This document shows positions 12,373-26,500 of a DNA stretch of 64,000 nt, piece after piece. Position numbers and translations under genes: made by a program. Source of the stretch: Elymus sibiricus (taxonomy: Eukaryota > Streptophyta > Magnoliopsida > Poales > Poaceae); NCBI GenBank assembly GCA_039707655.1, contig CM077668.1, positions 403,230,130 to 403,294,129 on the forward strand. The letters are read 5' to 3'. Below the pieces are notes generated by a model that was given only the letters and a program-made list of their open reading frames with translations, was not told the origin of the DNA and ran no database searches. Within the stretch, counting starts at the first letter, position 1. Each line of letters starts with the position of its first letter.

Positions 12373-14094
12373 TCAGTATTCTGGAGTGCTCCGGAAGGAC
12401 TGTTTGATGCACTCCTCCGGTGTAATAGTATCAATAACATTAGTTTCAACATTAATGGGTGTACCTGAGATGTAGTGCTTGATTCTTTGTCCATTTACCA
12501 CCTTCGGGTTGGTTCCCGCGGCATTATTGATCTCGATGGCTCCGGAACGATAAACCTCCTCGATAACATAAGGTCCTTCCCATTTGGAGAGGAGTTTACC
12601 TGCAAAGAATCTAAGACGAGAATTATACAATAAAACATATTCACCCACTTTGAATTCTCGTTTCTGAATTCTCCTATCATGCCATCTTTTAACTTTTTCT
12701 TTGAACAACTTGGCATTGTCATAGGCATGGGTCCTCCATTCATCAAGAGAGCTAATATCAAATAACCTCTTTTCACCTACAAGCTTGAAATCATAGTTAA
12801 GTTCTTTAACAGCCCAAAAAGCTTTATGTTCCAATTCAAGAGGTAAATGACATGCTTTCCCATAAACCATTTTGTAAGGAGACATACCCATAGGATTCTT
12901 ATAAGCAGTTCTATAAGTCCACAAAGCATCGTCTAATTTCTTAGACCAATTCATTCTTGATCTATTGACAGTCTTTTGTAAGATCAACTTTATTTCCCTA
13001 TTGCTCAACTCAACTTGACCACTAGATTGAGGATGATAGGGAGATGCAATTCTATGATTAACATCATACTTAGCAAGCAACTTACGGAAAGCACCATGAA
13101 TAAAATGTGAACCACCATCAGTCATCAAATATCTAGGGACTCCAAACCTTGGGAATATAACTTCCTTGAGCATTTTAATAGAAGTGTTGTGATCAGCACT
13201 ATTAGTGGGGATAGCCTCTACCCACTTAGTAACACAATCAACAGCAACTAGAATATGAGTATACCCATTGGACTTAGGAAAAGGTCCCATATAATCAAAA
13301 CCCCAAACATCGAATGGTTCAATAACAAGAGAATAATTCATAGGCATTTCCTGACGTCTACTGATATTACCAATTCTTTGACATTCATCACAAGACAAGA
13401 CAAACTTACGTGCATCCTTGAAGAGGGTAGGCCAATAAAAACCGGATTGCAATACCTTGTGTGCGGTCCTGTCTCCAGCATGGTGTCCTCCATATGCTTC
13501 GGAGTGGCACTTACGAAGAATTTGTTCCTGTTCATGCTCAGGCACACAACGTCTAACAATACCATCCACACCTTCTTTATAAAGATGTGGATCATCCCAA
13601 AAGTAATGTCTCAAATCATAGAAGAATTTTTTCTTTTGCTGATAAGTAAAACTAGGAGGTATAAACTTAGCAACAATATAATTAGCATAGTCTGCATACC
13701 AAGGAGTACTATGAGAAATATTAATAGCAGCTAGTTGCTCATCAGGAAAACTAGCATCAATAGGTTGTGGGTTATCAAGCACATTTTCCAATCTAGACAA
13801 GTTATCTGCTACAGGGTTCTCAGCCCCTTTCCTATCAACAATATGAAGATCAAATTCTTGTAATAAAAGAACCCACCTGATAAGCCTAGGCTTAGCATCT
13901 TTCTTCTCCATAAGGTACTTGATAGCAGCATGATCAGTATGAATAGTAACTTTGGAATCAACAATATAAGATCTAAACTTATCACATGCAAACACAACTG
14001 CTAGAAACTCTTTTTCAGTAGTAGCATAATTCCTTTGGGCAGTGTCCAAAGTTTTACTAGCATAATGAATAACATTGAACTTCTTATCAACTCT
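12373..14094 (-). pseudogene. Athila pol: RNase H and integrase part
   Basis: Continues the gag-pol frame after the TAG at 14095-14097. The domains, in order, are: the rest of RNase H ([16 protein letters not shown], then [18 protein letters not shown]); the integrase HHCC zinc region ([10 protein letters not shown], then CDECQRIG); and the integrase core with Asp in FDYMGPF, Asp in MTDGGSHF and Glu in [12 protein letters not shown]. The C-terminal segment [19 protein letters not shown] is typical of Athila integrase tails, with no chromodomain. The frame is otherwise open for about 570 codons. Integrase inserts the cDNA copy and RNase H removes template RNA. The single upstream stop means these domains would be translated only by readthrough or reinitiation. 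Confidence 0.88.
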
Positions 14095-17000
14095 CTATCC
14101 TAGAACAGCACCAACAGCATAGTCACTAGCATCACACGTAATTTCAAAAGGTAAATTCCAATCAGGTGGCTGAACAATAGGTGCAGAGATTAAAGCTGAC
14201 TTAAGAGTTTCAAAGGCTTCTACACAATCATCATCAAAAACAAAGGGAACATCTTTTTGCAAAAGATTGGTAAGAGGCCTAGAAATTTTAGAGAAGTCCT
14301 TAATAAATCTCCTATAGAAACCAGCATGACCAAGAAAACTTCTTATACCTTTGATATCCTTCGGGCATGGCATCTTCTCAGTGGCATCAACCTTGGCCTT
14401 GTCAACTTCAATACCTCTTTCGGAGATCTTGTGGCCCAAGACAATACCTTCATTAACCATAAAGTGGCACTTCTCCCAGTTCAAGACGAGATTTGTTTCC
14501 TCACATCTCTGCAAAACTCGATCAAGGTTGCTCAAGCAATCATCAAAAGAAGTTCCATAAACGAAAAAATCATCCATGAAAACCTCAACAATCTTTTCAC
14601 AAAAGTCAGAGAAGATAGCAGTCATACATCTTTGAAAAGTAGCACGTGCATTACATAAACCAAAAGGCATGCGTCTATAAGCAAAAGTTCCAAAAGGATA
14701 GGTAAAGGTGGTTTTCTCTTGATCAGATTGTGCAACAGGTATTTGAGAAAAACCAGAATAACCATCTAGGAAACAAAAGTGTGTGTGCTTAGACAACCTT
14801 TCTAACATTTGATCAATAAAAGGTAAAGGATAATGATATTTCCTAGTAGCTTTATTCAACTTTCTAAAATCTATCACCATCCTATAACCAGTTACTATCC
14901 TCTGAGGAATAAGCTCATTCTTATCATTAGGAACAACAGTAACGCCACCCTTTTTGGGAACACAATGAACTGGACTTACCCATCTACTATCAGCTATGGG
15001 ATAGATTATACCTGCTTCCAGAAGCTTTAATATTTCAGTTCTTACCACCTCTTTCATTTTTGGATTCAATCGACGTTGGTGGTCAACAACAGGTTTAGCA
15101 TCTGGCTCCATATTAATCTTGTGCTGACATAGAGTGGGACTAATGCCCTTAAGATCATCCAGAGTGTATCCAATAGCAGCACGATGCTTCCTTAGAATTT
15201 TTAATAACCTCTTTTCTTCATGTCCTGAAAGGTTAGCACTGATAATAACAGGATATATTTTCTTTTCATCAAGATAAACATATTTCAAAGTGTCAGGCAA
15301 TGGCTTCAATTCAAAAACAGGATCACCCTTCGGTGGAGGAGGACCTCCAAGAGTTTCAACAGGCAAATTATGCTTAAGAATAAGCTGTTGATTAAAGAAA
15401 ACCTTATCTATTTCATTCCTTTCATTCATATGCATATCATTCTCATGATCAAGCAAATATTGTTCTAAAGGATCAGTAGGAGGAACAGCAATAGAAGCGA
15501 GACCAACAATTTCATCTTTGCTAGGTAATTCTATATCATGGGGTTGTCTACGAAACTTAGAGAAATTAAACTCATGAGACACACCACCAAAATTAACGCT
15601 AACAATTTCCTTAGCACAATCAATTTGAGCATTGACAGTATTCAAGAAAGGTCTACCAAATATTATAGGACAAAAATCATCTTGCGGTGACCCAAGAACA
15701 AGGAAATCAGTAGGGTATTTGATCTTACCGCACAAGACTTCAACATCTCTGACAATACCAAGTGGTGAGATAGTATTTCTATCTGCAAGCTTTATAGTAA
15801 CATCGACATCCTCAATTTCAACAGGTGCAATATCATTCATGACTTCTTGATAAAGAGTAAAAGGAATAGCACTCACACTAGCACCCACATCACATAAGCC
15901 ATGATAACAATGATCTCCAATTTTAACAGATATAACAGGCATGCCAACAACAGGTCTATTCTTATGCTTAGGATCAGGACTAGCAATTCTAGATGCATTA
16001 TCACAGAAAGAAATAACATGCTCATTTAGTTCATCAGCCAAAAGATCTTTAACTATAGCAACACTAGGTTCAACCTTAATCTGCTCAGAAGGTGTTGGTG
16101 TTCTAACATAACTCTTCCTAATCACAGAAGAAACCTTAGAGTGTTCTTTAATTCTAACAGGGAAAGGTGGTTTCTCAAAATAGGTAGTAGGAACTACTGG
16201 ATCAACATTGTAAACAATAACTTTTTCTTCCTTAACCTCGGGGGGTTTTTCCTTAATTTCTATGGGAGGGTGGTATTTAAACCACTTCTCCTTAGGAAGA
16301 TCAACATGTGCAGCAAACGATTCACAAAAAGAAGCTACTATCTCAGAGTCAAGTCCATACTTAGTACTAAATTTCTGAAAAGCATCGGTTTCCATAAAAG
16401 ATTTAACACAATCAAACTCAAGATTTATACCTGACTCATTACCTTTGTCGATCTCCCAATCCTCATAGTTGCGCTTAATTTTTTCAAGAAGATCCCATTT
16501 GAATTCAATAGTCTTCTTCGTAAAAGAACCAGTCGAAGAAGAATCAATCATAGTTTGATCATTACGAGAAAGCCGAGCATAAAAGTTTTGAAGAATTATT
16601 TCTCTTGAGAGCTCATGATTGGGGCATGTGTGAAGCATATACTTGAGCCTCCCCCAAGCTTGAGCGATACTTTCTCCTTCACGAGGACAAAAGTTATAGA
16701 TATAATTCCGATCACGATGAACCAAATGCATAGGATAAAATTTCTGGTGGAACTCTAGTTTCAACCGATTCCAATCCCATGTGTCAGTATCATCACATAA
16801 CCTATACCATGTCAATGCCTTTCCCTCCAAAGATAAAGGGAATACTTTCTTCTTGGCTCTATCTCTAGATAAACCTGCAAGCTTAAACAATCCACAAATT
16901 TCATCCACATAGATCAAGTGCATATCAGGATGTTTAGTTCCATCTCCTGCATAAGGATTAGCTAGCAGTTTTTCAACCAAACCAACAGGAATTTCATAAG

Positions 17001-17103
17001 CAATATTTTTAGTAGCTTCAATAGGTGGTGGAGAGGCAACTCTAGTGGTTTCCGGTCGAGGTGAAGATACCCCGAACAAGCCTCTCAAAGGATTACTTTC
17101 CAT
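14095..17103 (-). pseudogene. Athila gag-protease-reverse transcriptase (ends at premature TAG)
   Basis: The start is taken at 17103 (MESNPLRGLFG), about 80 nt after the primer site; an ATG at 17118 is also in frame. The gag region occupies the first ~250 residues (ALTWYRLCDDTD, FYPMHLVHRDRNYIYNF). The protease has CDVGASVSAIP (Asp-x-Gly-Ala type active site). RT spans roughly residues 640-820 with YRMVIDFRKLNKATRK and the catalytic box VEVFMDDFFVYG. The following RNase H begins CDASDYAVGAVLG, where TAG (14095-14097) interrupts it. Relatives have Gln there, so a single C-to-T change could explain the stop. Apart from this stop the polyprotein is uninterrupted over about 1580 codons, so the insertion is not very old. 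Confidence 0.9.
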
Positions 17104-17180
17104 AGTGACAAGTAGCAATAAATTTCAGCACGCAACAAAAATGTTTCCTTACCAATTTCCACTTACCAAAGGCGCTTCAC

Positions 17181-17198
17181 TCCCCGGCAACGGCGCCA
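17181..17198 (-). other. Athila primer-binding site (tRNA-Asp type)
   Basis: The minus strand TGGCGCCGTTGCCGGGGA lies 11 nt inside the 5' LTR end. It is complementary to the 3' end of plant tRNA-Asp (…CCCCGGCAACGGCGCCA), the primer typical of Athila elements. Confidence 0.88.
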
Positions 17199-17209
17199 GA
17201 AAAGAGTCT

Positions 17210-18725
17210 TGATGGCCCACAAGTATAGGGGGTCAATCGTAGTCCTTTCGATAAGTAAGAGTGTCGAACCCAATGAGGAGCAGAAGGAAATGACAAGCGG
17301 TTTTCAGTAAGGTAGTTTCTGCAAGCACTAAAATAAGCGGTAACAGATAGTTTGATAGCAAGATAATTTGTAACGAGTAACCAGTAACAAGTGTAAATAA
17401 AGTGCAGCAAGATAGCCCAATCCTTTTGAGTGCAAAGGACAGGCCGGAACAAGTACTTATAATGATGCAAATGTTCTTGAGGACACACGGGAATTTCATC
17501 TAGTCACTTTCACCATGTTCATTCGATTCGCGTTTGCTACTTTGATGATTTGATATGTGGGTGGACCGGTGCTTGGGTGCTGTTCTTACTTGAACAAGCC
17601 TCCCACTTATGATTACCCCCTCTAGCAAGCATCCGCAACTACGAAAAGAGAATTAAGACAAAGTCTAACCATAGCAATAAATGTGTGGATCCAAATCAGC
17701 CCCTTACGGAATAGCGCATAAACTGAGGTTTAAGCTTCTGTCACTCTAGCAACCCATCATCTAATTACTACTCCACAATGCATTCCCTTAGGCCCATAAA
17801 TGGTGAAGTGTCATGTAATCGACGTTCACATGACACCACTAAGAGAATCACAACATACATAACATCAAAATACCGAACGAATACCGAATTCACATGATTA
17901 CTTATGACAAGACTTCTCCCATGTCCTCAAGAACAAAAGTAACTACTCACTCATCATCATGATGTTCAAGATCAGAGGGGTATTGAATAACATAAAGGAT
18001 CTGAACATTTAGTAAATCACAAAGCAAACCAACTAGCATCAACTACGATAGGTAATCAACACTACTAGCACCCGACAAGTAACAATCTATAGTTTTGATA
18101 CAAAGATTGAATACAAGAGATGAACTAGGGTTTGAGATGAGATGGTGTTGTTGATGATGATGATGAAGATTGGTCCTCCCACGATGAGAGGGTTGTTGGT
18201 GATGACGAAGGCTTCGATTTCCCCCTCCCGGAGGGAAGTGTCCCCAGCGGAATCTGCCCGCCGGAGAGCAAAAGTGCTCCTGCTCTAGTTCCGCCTCGTG
18301 GCGGCGGCGCCTCGTCCCGAAAGTCTCCCCATAAAAGTTTTAGGGTAAAATGACTTATATACCAGAAGGAGAGGGCCAGAGGTGGGCCAGGGGCTCCACG
18401 TGGCACGTGGGCGCGCCCCGGGGGGGCGCGCCCAGGTGCCATGTGGGCACCTGGTTGGCCTCCTCCAGCAACTCTTTGGCCCAGCATTTTTTATATATTT
18501 GAAAATAAATCTCCGTTGAATTTCAGCCCATTTGGAGATGTGCAGAATAGGTATCTCTGTTGTAGCTTTTTTAGGCCCTGAAATCCAGCTGCCGGTATTC
18601 TCCCTCTTTGTGTAAACCTTGCATATTAAGAGAGAAAAGGCATTAGGAATACTCCATGAAGTGTTATATTGGCCAAAAACTTTATAAATAGCAGCAATAA
18701 AACATGATGCAAAATGGACGTATCA
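17210..18725 (-). repeat. Athila 5' LTR (complete, 1516 bp)
   Basis: In element sense it begins TGATACGTCC at 18725 and ends GGGCCATCA at 17210. The first 437 bp match the left-edge LTR. It contains the U3 hairpin and TATA box. Its right flank GGGAC continues the interrupted LARD LTR, matching 26385 onward. Confidence 0.95.
18354..18460 (-). promoter_or_regulatory. Athila LTR promoter: GC hairpin and TATA box
   Basis: The minus-strand GGTATATAAG (18354-18363) lies about 20-30 nt downstream of a 75-nt GC-rich inverted repeat (18383-18460) whose arms carry GGCGCGCC-type sequence. A TATA box at this point would set transcription start in the LTR. The hairpin also recurs upstream of the 3' ORF. 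Confidence 0.6.
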
Positions 18726-19910
18726 GGGACCGGCGGGAACGGGCAAGGCCGGCGGAGAACCGGCGGATCCAGGCGGCGGAGCCTCCTAGGGCGACAGCCA
18801 CGGCCTCCTGCGAAGGAAGGGAGAGAGAGATGTGAGTCTGAGAGAGAGAAGGAGAAGGCGAGGGCAGGGAGGCGAGGCGGCTGGCCTGCGTCAACACCGG
18901 CGGCGGCGGAGTCGCAGGAGAGGCGCGACGGCGGGGTGCGAGCGGTGGCGGAGCAGTCAGCGGCGGGGAGCGGCGCGGGAGGCGCAGCGGCGCGGAGTCG
19001 GGGCCGAGTGGGAGCTCGGGGACGAGCGCGTCCTCGGGCGCGCGACGGCGGGGCGGACCGGGCCCCGATGGGCTTCCCTGGGCCCGATCTGGGTCCTGGC
19101 GGCCCTGCGGGAGGTGGAGGGAGACAGGGGACACATGGCGCCCTGGGAGCGGCTGGGGCTGGCTGCGCAGGCGGCGGCGGCCAACGGCGGCGCGCCAAGT
19201 GGCGATGGGAGGTTGGAGCGGCGCGGAAAAGGAGGGGAGAAGGTGGCTGGCGGCGGGGGGGATCCCGAGGAGGAGGCTAGAGGTAGGTGGAGGGGGGTTA
19301 GGGTTCCAAAATTGGAAGGGGAAGGTGTTTAAATAGGCAGGGGGTCTAGGGTTAGGAGTTTTGGGGGGTTTGAGGGTGTTTTCGGACCCTCCGATGGTCA
19401 TCGGACGGCTCCGGAGCAGAGGGGGGGTGCTAGGTGGCTTAGTGGCCTGGTTGTGGCTGTGTAGATGGGCTAGGTCCAAGAGAGAGGAGAAATGCGGCCC
19501 GACATGGGTTTTCGGAAACCGAAAACGTCCGACGTTTTGTCCGGCTATAGTGCCGCTATAGTTAACCGTTGGGGCATCAAATGACCTCCGATTGGGACGA
19601 AATTTGGTAGGCGGTCTATCTACGCTATAACGAGACTGCACACCAACTTTCAACCCATTCCGAAAACATTTTTATGCCACTTATAAAATAATGTTTCGGA
19701 GGTGCCGCGGGCGCGTGCGAGTGTGTCGGGACTCCGAACGAAGAACGGAAAGAACAGGGAGACTGACAACTACGAACGGATGCAAGTTTTGAAAAACATG
19801 CGGATGAAATGCACATGACGACATGGCAAAGTGCGACACGCAATCAAAAGACATGGCAATGACTGCGAATAACTGCAAGACATCTAGCACATCGGTCTCG
19901 GGGCGTCACA
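18726..19910 (-). repeat. LARD 3' LTR remnant (broken by Athila)
   Basis: Aligns with 26385-27572 almost base for base. The break at 18725/18726 is the Athila insertion point. It contains a TATTTAAA box (minus, 19324-19337). The very GC-rich first 600 bp gives long open frames on both strands (for example 18682-19653 minus) that are composition artefacts. Confidence 0.93.
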
Positions 19911-22900
19911 ACTCTCCTCCACTAACAGAAGATCTTGACCCGAGATCTTAGGAAGGCAACGGGAGAGAAAGAGGAAGAGAAAAGCAAGAGGGAGAGGTAA
20001 ACAATGTTGCTTCTTGACAAACGAGTGAATCCAACAAACCTCGTAGGTGTTGAACAATTTGAAAGAAAGAATACCACGGAGATGAACGAAGTAGAGAGCA
20101 CTTCGTAGAGAAGACAATAAGTAACACCACGAGAATCTTGAATGTTGATCAACTTGAAGAATGGCACAAGGAGCGGGAAAGAATTTGGGCAGCACTCCGG
20201 TTGAAAAGAGAAGGAAAACTTGATAGGTTGAAAAGAACTTGAAAAGAGAACACCACACTCCGGTTAAATGGATAAGCAAGGAAGATAATATGATCTTGAC
20301 AAAACGAGATGCTGGTTCGAAGAGAGCATTATCACAATGCCTCCGGAACGAAAGAATAGAAGTTAAATCATTGGAAAGAAAAGAACGAAGAAGCAAATGA
20401 CAACTTCTACCACAATTGAATTTTTGGAAAGCATCCTTACAACGAAGGATTGAACGGAGTGGTTGGAAAATCAACAACGAAAGGAATAAGCTTGTTGTGG
20501 GCTTATTGAAAACCATCCCAACGCTTGAGGTGAATTTCTGCCACTAACGGAAAACAATTGATTGCTTGAGAGCAACACCGAGATGAAAACTTCTTCCACT
20601 GAGATGATAAAGAGCAAGCTTGGATCATGGACAATCACCACAAATAGCCACAATCCTTCGGAAAGGCTTTTAGGTGAAATCTATACCAAGATAACTCCAA
20701 CAAGGAAAAATGATCAGTCGAAAAGATCTCCTAAACGAAGAGAAAACAATGGTTTTAAATATCTCATTCTTGACAACTTGTGAATCATGAAACACGAAGG
20801 GACATTGTCAAAAATGACATAACACCACCTCAAAAGACAAGGTAAGAAGGAATGCATTTCAGAATGCAAGATGAAGAATGTTAGAGCTCCTATATTGACA
20901 CATGTGTTGAACATCATGTATGTTTTAGGAGTATAGCTTGGCGGATCTTGACTTCGAGAGAGAATCTTGAAGAACACTTCGAGTATGAAAGAATCCTTGA
21001 TGAACCACCATGAAGAAACTCTCGAAGAACTCCGGATGGATAACAAGATGATCAAAATGAAAGGAAGGTTGCAAGGAACAATATGAATCCTTGCAATGAT
21101 TTAGATGGAGCTTCGTGACGAGAGAACCGAGAAAACTTTAAACTCCGGAAAAGAAAGATGAACAACCTAAAAGTGAGAATTTGATATCACGAACGAACTC
21201 CGGAAGAAAGAAATTAAATCATCTCGATGAAATAAGAGTAAGAATTATGTCATGCTTATCCTCATCAAATTAAATTGATGACAAACAACGGATTTGGCAT
21301 GCCACTTATTCTTCTTGAAAAGGATTTAAGAGAGATATAGCGCAAACTTGGGAAGGTCTTCAAGGAACCACCGGTAGGATTTTGGAAAGAACGAATGAAT
21401 TGATATGGTAACAAAGGAAGGGGCATCTTGAATGAACCATCGTAAGAATTGAAAATGAACAAAGAAAAGAGAAGGAGTCGCGGGAAGAATTAGAAAACGA
21501 ACGAAGATACTTGAGGGAATTAAATATAAGAGAACGAAGAGATCACGAGCTGATTAAAGAATACTTGAACGAAGCACCGGAAGGATTTGAGAAACGAGAG
21601 ATGAACGTTGAGCATGAATAAATCTTCTGAAATGATGGCCTTTGAAGAATCGAAATGAAAACTTATGAAATTGTCCGGATGGGTATGAAAAAGGATTTCT
21701 CACGATCGGAACAATTGTGAGGATGGCATGAAGCTAGAAGCACGAATCTTCAAGAGAACGAAGCGAGATTTAAGAGAAACTCTTCTTCGGTCTTCAAAGT
21801 AGAGAAGGAGGACGAGAACCACCATGGAGAATCGTGAAATACTCCGGAACAATGAAGAATATTAAGCTTGAGCCAAAGATGACAAAACTTGAAAGTGAAC
21901 TTGGAGAAGGCAATTGACTGATGAGAATTCATTCTTACGTCAACTTTGAAAAGAATTTGAGAATAACTCCGGAAGAATTAAAGAGTCAGGTAAGATCCTA
22001 GGAAAAGACCCGTGGGTTAGGGCCCACTGACAAAGAAACACAGTTGGAACAATTGCTTGAAAAAGAGATTGCAGCGGTTGAATTAAATGGCTTGAATGAA
22101 GTAACAACCACGAAAAGAGAACGAACGGATCTTGAATGGAAACACGAATCTTCTGAGGTAATTTCAGCACTCCGGGTAAGAATAGAGAGAGGTGAATAGA
22201 GAAGAGAGGCTTGAATAAGAATTTCCAATATCTGAAAGCGTGAGAATCAAGAAAGAGGATGAATAGCACCGAAAGCTTGAATTTAGTCCACCGAAGAAGA
22301 AACAAGAACAAAGAATGAAGAACTTCTAGCTCCTGAGCGTCTTCACGAGAAATCACCGGTTAAGAACATTGAAGGAAAAGAATGTAGAGGCTACTCATGA
22401 ATACAATGGATACTTGATTTGAGAATTTTTGACTCCGTAAAGAAAAAGGGTGGGAGGGTGGGAAAAATAAAGACAACTTCGGATGGATGAAACGAACTCT
22501 GTTGAGAAAACTGAGAATTGATCTTGCAAATGTTGAAAGGATTGGATCAACTTGCAGAGAAACACACCGGTTGAAAAGAATTTACATGAAGGATTTGCAA
22601 TCTTATAGAACTATGAGAACACCGCTTAGGAAAGTTAAGGAATCCACACTTAACTTCGAAGCAACTTGAATACCACAACAAAACAAAACAGGGATTTGGC
22701 TTGCAGAATAAGCCGGAACAAACATATGATAGAGATTCTGTCCGAAATGTTCGTGATGGGGCCCCCACGGGCACAATGTTACGGCGGTCATCACGTACAA
22801 GGCAGTGTACATGACTTACGAAGCGTCCCCGAGCCGTAGCAAGCTACAAGGGCTCTTTAAGACACAACGAGACCACAGTAAGAACGACCGTGAAGGGGCG

Positions 22901-23599
22901 GATCACTAGACGTCGGGCCCCAATCTCGTATCATGCATCTGTTGGAAAGATATCCTACGCGATACTTGAATTCCCACCTAAGAACTCCCGACATTCTTGA
23001 TTATGCAATCCGGTGCAACGATACAAGGAGCAAAATATCAACACACAACTCCTAGCAGAATTCTACGCTCCAATGTACCGCCTCCATCAACACATAACCG
23101 CGAACTTCGGAAATCTTGTACCTCAGACCTTCGGAAAGCACATCCGCTACTTGCCGTGGCAATACATCTGAGCGCTCTCCCCAGTACTGGGTGGCGTCAA
23201 ACTACTCTCACCACAAACAAGATAGAAGAGACTTTTCGATGTCGGCATCCTCTGGTATTCCGAAACTGGAATGATATTGGTATGACAAGAACTCCTTGGA
23301 TCTCGACTCCCCCGGACCTGTCCCAAGATAGGAGGCACCAAGACAGAATCCCTGTCACAACAACATCACAACGATTCCAACAATACCTGTGTGATCCTAA
23401 AAAAATTGAGTGAAAATGGAGTAGAAGAGTGGAAAACATTACGTCAGTTGTCCTCACCAGAGCAACGAAGGGGATAAGAAATAAAGAGAAATCCTACTCT
23501 CCGATATATAGCTAGGACTCAAAACATTTTTCAAGACTCGTCAGTGGTTCGATCAATCAAGGGGGCTCCTATGGTCGGTCGAGGCTCTGATACCAAATT
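19911..23599 (-). other. LARD internal domain, non-coding
   Basis: The plus strand is strikingly purine-rich (repeated GAAGAA, GAAAGA, GAACGA words), so the element RNA is pyrimidine-rich. Only short open frames occur on either strand (longest about 210 codons, 19884-20516 minus, low complexity) and none resembles a retroelement protein. The polypurine tract AGTGGAGGAGAGT (minus) sits at 19911-19924 against the 3' LTR. Confidence 0.75.
23584..23595 (-). other. LARD primer-binding site (tRNA-iMet)
   Basis: TGGTATCAGAGC on the minus strand, four bases inside the LTR end at 23600. This is the standard initiator-Met primer complement and fixes the LTR boundary. Confidence 0.92.
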
Positions 23600-26500
23600 T
23601 GTCACTCCCAATATGCGATCCTATTCTCGAGGAGCTCGAAGGCCCCACCAAGAATAGAAGCGCATATTGAGACGCTCGCAAGGTGGATATCATTACATCG
23701 TACCACATACATAATGGATGGAGATACATATAAATACATTCAATCATCATACGAATACATCAATACATAGCAATCATCATACAGAAGAAGCATAATCCGA
23801 CTACGGATGAAATCAAACGAAAAGATGAACAGCATCCACCCTGCTAGCCCAGGCTGCCGACCAGGAACCTATCCCGAGATCGACGAAGAAGAAGAAGAAG
23901 CAGAAGAAGAACTCCAAAAGCAAAACGCATCGCTCTCACGTCACGTCATCGCATTACCTGTACCTGCATCTGGTGTTGTAGTAATATGTGAGCCACGAGG
24001 ACTCAGCAATCCCATAACCATGGGTATCAAGACTAGCAAAGCTTAATGGGTATGGAAGGGGTAAAGGTGGTGAGGTTGCAGCAGCACTAAGCATTGTATG
24101 GTGGCTAACTTACGAGTACAAGAATAAGAGGAGCATCTACGTAAAACGGTCGCAAACTACAAATGATCACTAAGTGATTCTGAACACCTACTTACGAGGC
24201 AAACATAACCCCACCGTGTTCTCTTCTCGAACTTCCTCGAAAAGAGACGGTCACGGTTACGCACACGGTTGGTGTGTTTTAATTAGGATTTAGCGTCAAG
24301 TTATCTACAACCGGAGGTTATAAATATCCAAGTACCACATAACCGCGGGCACGGCTTCGTGTAAGATTTAACCCTGCAGGGGTGTTCCAACCTGGCCCAT
24401 CACAAGCCGACACAAGCTGCGGTGGAAATACCTCAACCTCAAGAAAACCCGATCAACCTCGAGTCAGCCCGAAGTATCCTCGGAAATCCGGTGCACAAGA
24501 CATTTCGACAATGGTAACACAAGTCTAGCAAGACCTCCCGAAGTGTCGACACTTTGATGGGAGCTGCGCGTATCTCGTTCTCAGGACACTACCGGATGGG
24601 AAAGCCTACGAGTTAAACCAAACCTCGAGTTGCCCCGTGGTGGCCCCGCAGTCTGCCCGTTTCGGACCAACACCATCGGCACTGGCCCACCTGTATTATG
24701 TTGAAAAGAATCCACGGGTTCATGACGCCCTATTCCAATTAATTATTTAGTTCAGTATTATTATGTTGGCAAATGTTAAAACCAAAGTTGGGCCTTGCTG
24801 GAAGCGGTTATTCAAAGCGAACTGTCAAGAGGGTCCCATTCCCCTGAGCGTGTTAGGAACGATAAACAAGGATCATAACACCAGCATTACGGAAACTAGG
24901 GCGGCATGAGTGGAACAAAACACCAGGCAAAAGGCCAAGCCTTCCACCCATAACCAAGTATATAGATGCATTAATTAAATAACAGATATTGTGATATCCC
25001 ATGATATCCATGTCCCAACATGGACAACCTGCAACTGCACCTGCAACTAGCAACGCTATAAGAAAAGGGGCTGAGCAAGCGGTAACATAGCCAATCAACG
25101 GTTTGCTGGGTAAGGGTGGTTAGAGGCTGTATCATGGCATACGGGAGGCTGACATATATCTGGTAGGAAGCGCGACATAGCGATAGCAACGAGACAACTA
25201 GCAAGCAAAGATAGTAGAGATATCCAAGGTTATGGTCATCTTGCCTGAAATCCCGCTCGGAAGAAGATCGAGTCCATGAAGAAGTCGAACCGATCGTAGT
25301 CGAACGAATCCTCACAATCACAACGAAACCGGTACTATCGAGAAGAAGCACAACCGGAAAGAAGCAAACAACAAGGTAAACACCTATAGCATAGCATGGC
25401 ATGATGCGCAAAAAAGTATGATGCATGTCTGGTTTAAAGATGAATGGCATGGCAAAATGCACAAGCAACACTACATATTAAGTGAAGCTCAAAACTCCAC
25501 AACAATTATTTAGTTCACTCTAGTTTTAGCTACACATCAATATTAAATGTTGGTTAACATGGCAAGAGGTGAAGCAAAGATAAACTATCTATCTAGGCAA
25601 TTTAAATGAGGCCGGAAACAACAAACAACAATTCCGGAAAGTCCCCATATGTAATTTTCAAATTTAGTACTGTTCTGCCTAAGCAATATTTTAAAGTTGT
25701 TAAACAACAAAAATAAGTGCACCATGTTAATCTACACGTTTTTCCACCCCATTTACATATAAAGTTCATTTAATTCGGAGCTACGGTTATTTAGTTATGA
25801 AATAAATCATTTTAGCATGTTATTTATACAAATTAATTCAAACAGCAAGTTTAAATTTTTTTTTTAACATGCATGAAAGTTGCATATTGTGAAAGTACAC
25901 AAAATTCTAGGCATTTTTCATATATAATTTATTTTAATCCGATGCACGGTTTGTGAGATATGATATGCATGAACATGAAGGACTTTTCTGCAAAACAACA
26001 ATTCACTGGAAAAAATAGCAGAACCTAAAATAAAACTATACGGGCCGAAACAGTGCAACGAGCGGCGGATAGCAACGGAGTGCCTGGGGCGAGGGATTAG
26101 AGAGGCGCGCTCACCATGGGCCAAGGCCCGACGCGATGGAGATGGCCTGGCAGGCCGACGGATCTGGGAGCTGGGCTGGCAGCGGGGCTGCTGGGCCTGG
26201 TCAACGCGCGCGGGAGCTGGGTCGAGGAGGCCCGATCTCGGCTGGGCCGAGAGGAGGCGAGGCTGCGGCCCAGGGTGGGGTTAGCGAGCACGGTCGTCGT
26301 CCTCTTCGCTCCTGTTCTTGAAACAGGAGCCGGCGGCGCGGTCAATGGCGGGCAGGGGAGGGCTCCGGCGAGGTGGGTTCGACGGGGACCGGCGGGAACA
26401 GGCAAGGCCGGCGGAGAACCGGCGGATCCAGGCGGCGGAGCCTCCTAGGGCGACGGCCACGGCCTCCTGCGAAGGAAGGGAGAGAGAGATGTTAGTCTAA

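Larger units (their letters stand above)
1..18725 (-). mobile_element. Athila-clade Ty3/Gypsy LTR retrotransposon (left end outside window)
   Basis: The element reads on the minus strand: 5' LTR (17210-18725), primer-binding site, one long gag-pol frame (17103 to 12373), a promoter-like module, a short 3' ORF, a polypurine tract and a partial 3' LTR (1-437). The two LTR segments match at about 98 percent by eye over 437 bp. The Athila assignment rests on the tRNA-Asp type primer site, the RT style and the extra ORF after integrase; Triticeae families such as Sabrina belong here, but the family name is not proven. A Copia element (2451-11990) splits the 3' ORF. The right flank GGGAC is the expected 5-bp target duplication; its partner lies off-window. 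The element sits inside the left LTR of the LARD at 18726. Confidence 0.92.

Noticed and set aside
18682..19653. Long minus-strand open frame (323 codons) and overlapping plus-strand frames in GC-rich DNA
   Set aside because: Lies in the LARD LTR, recurs in the sister LTR with changed frame length, is open on several frames because of GC content, and crosses the Athila junction.
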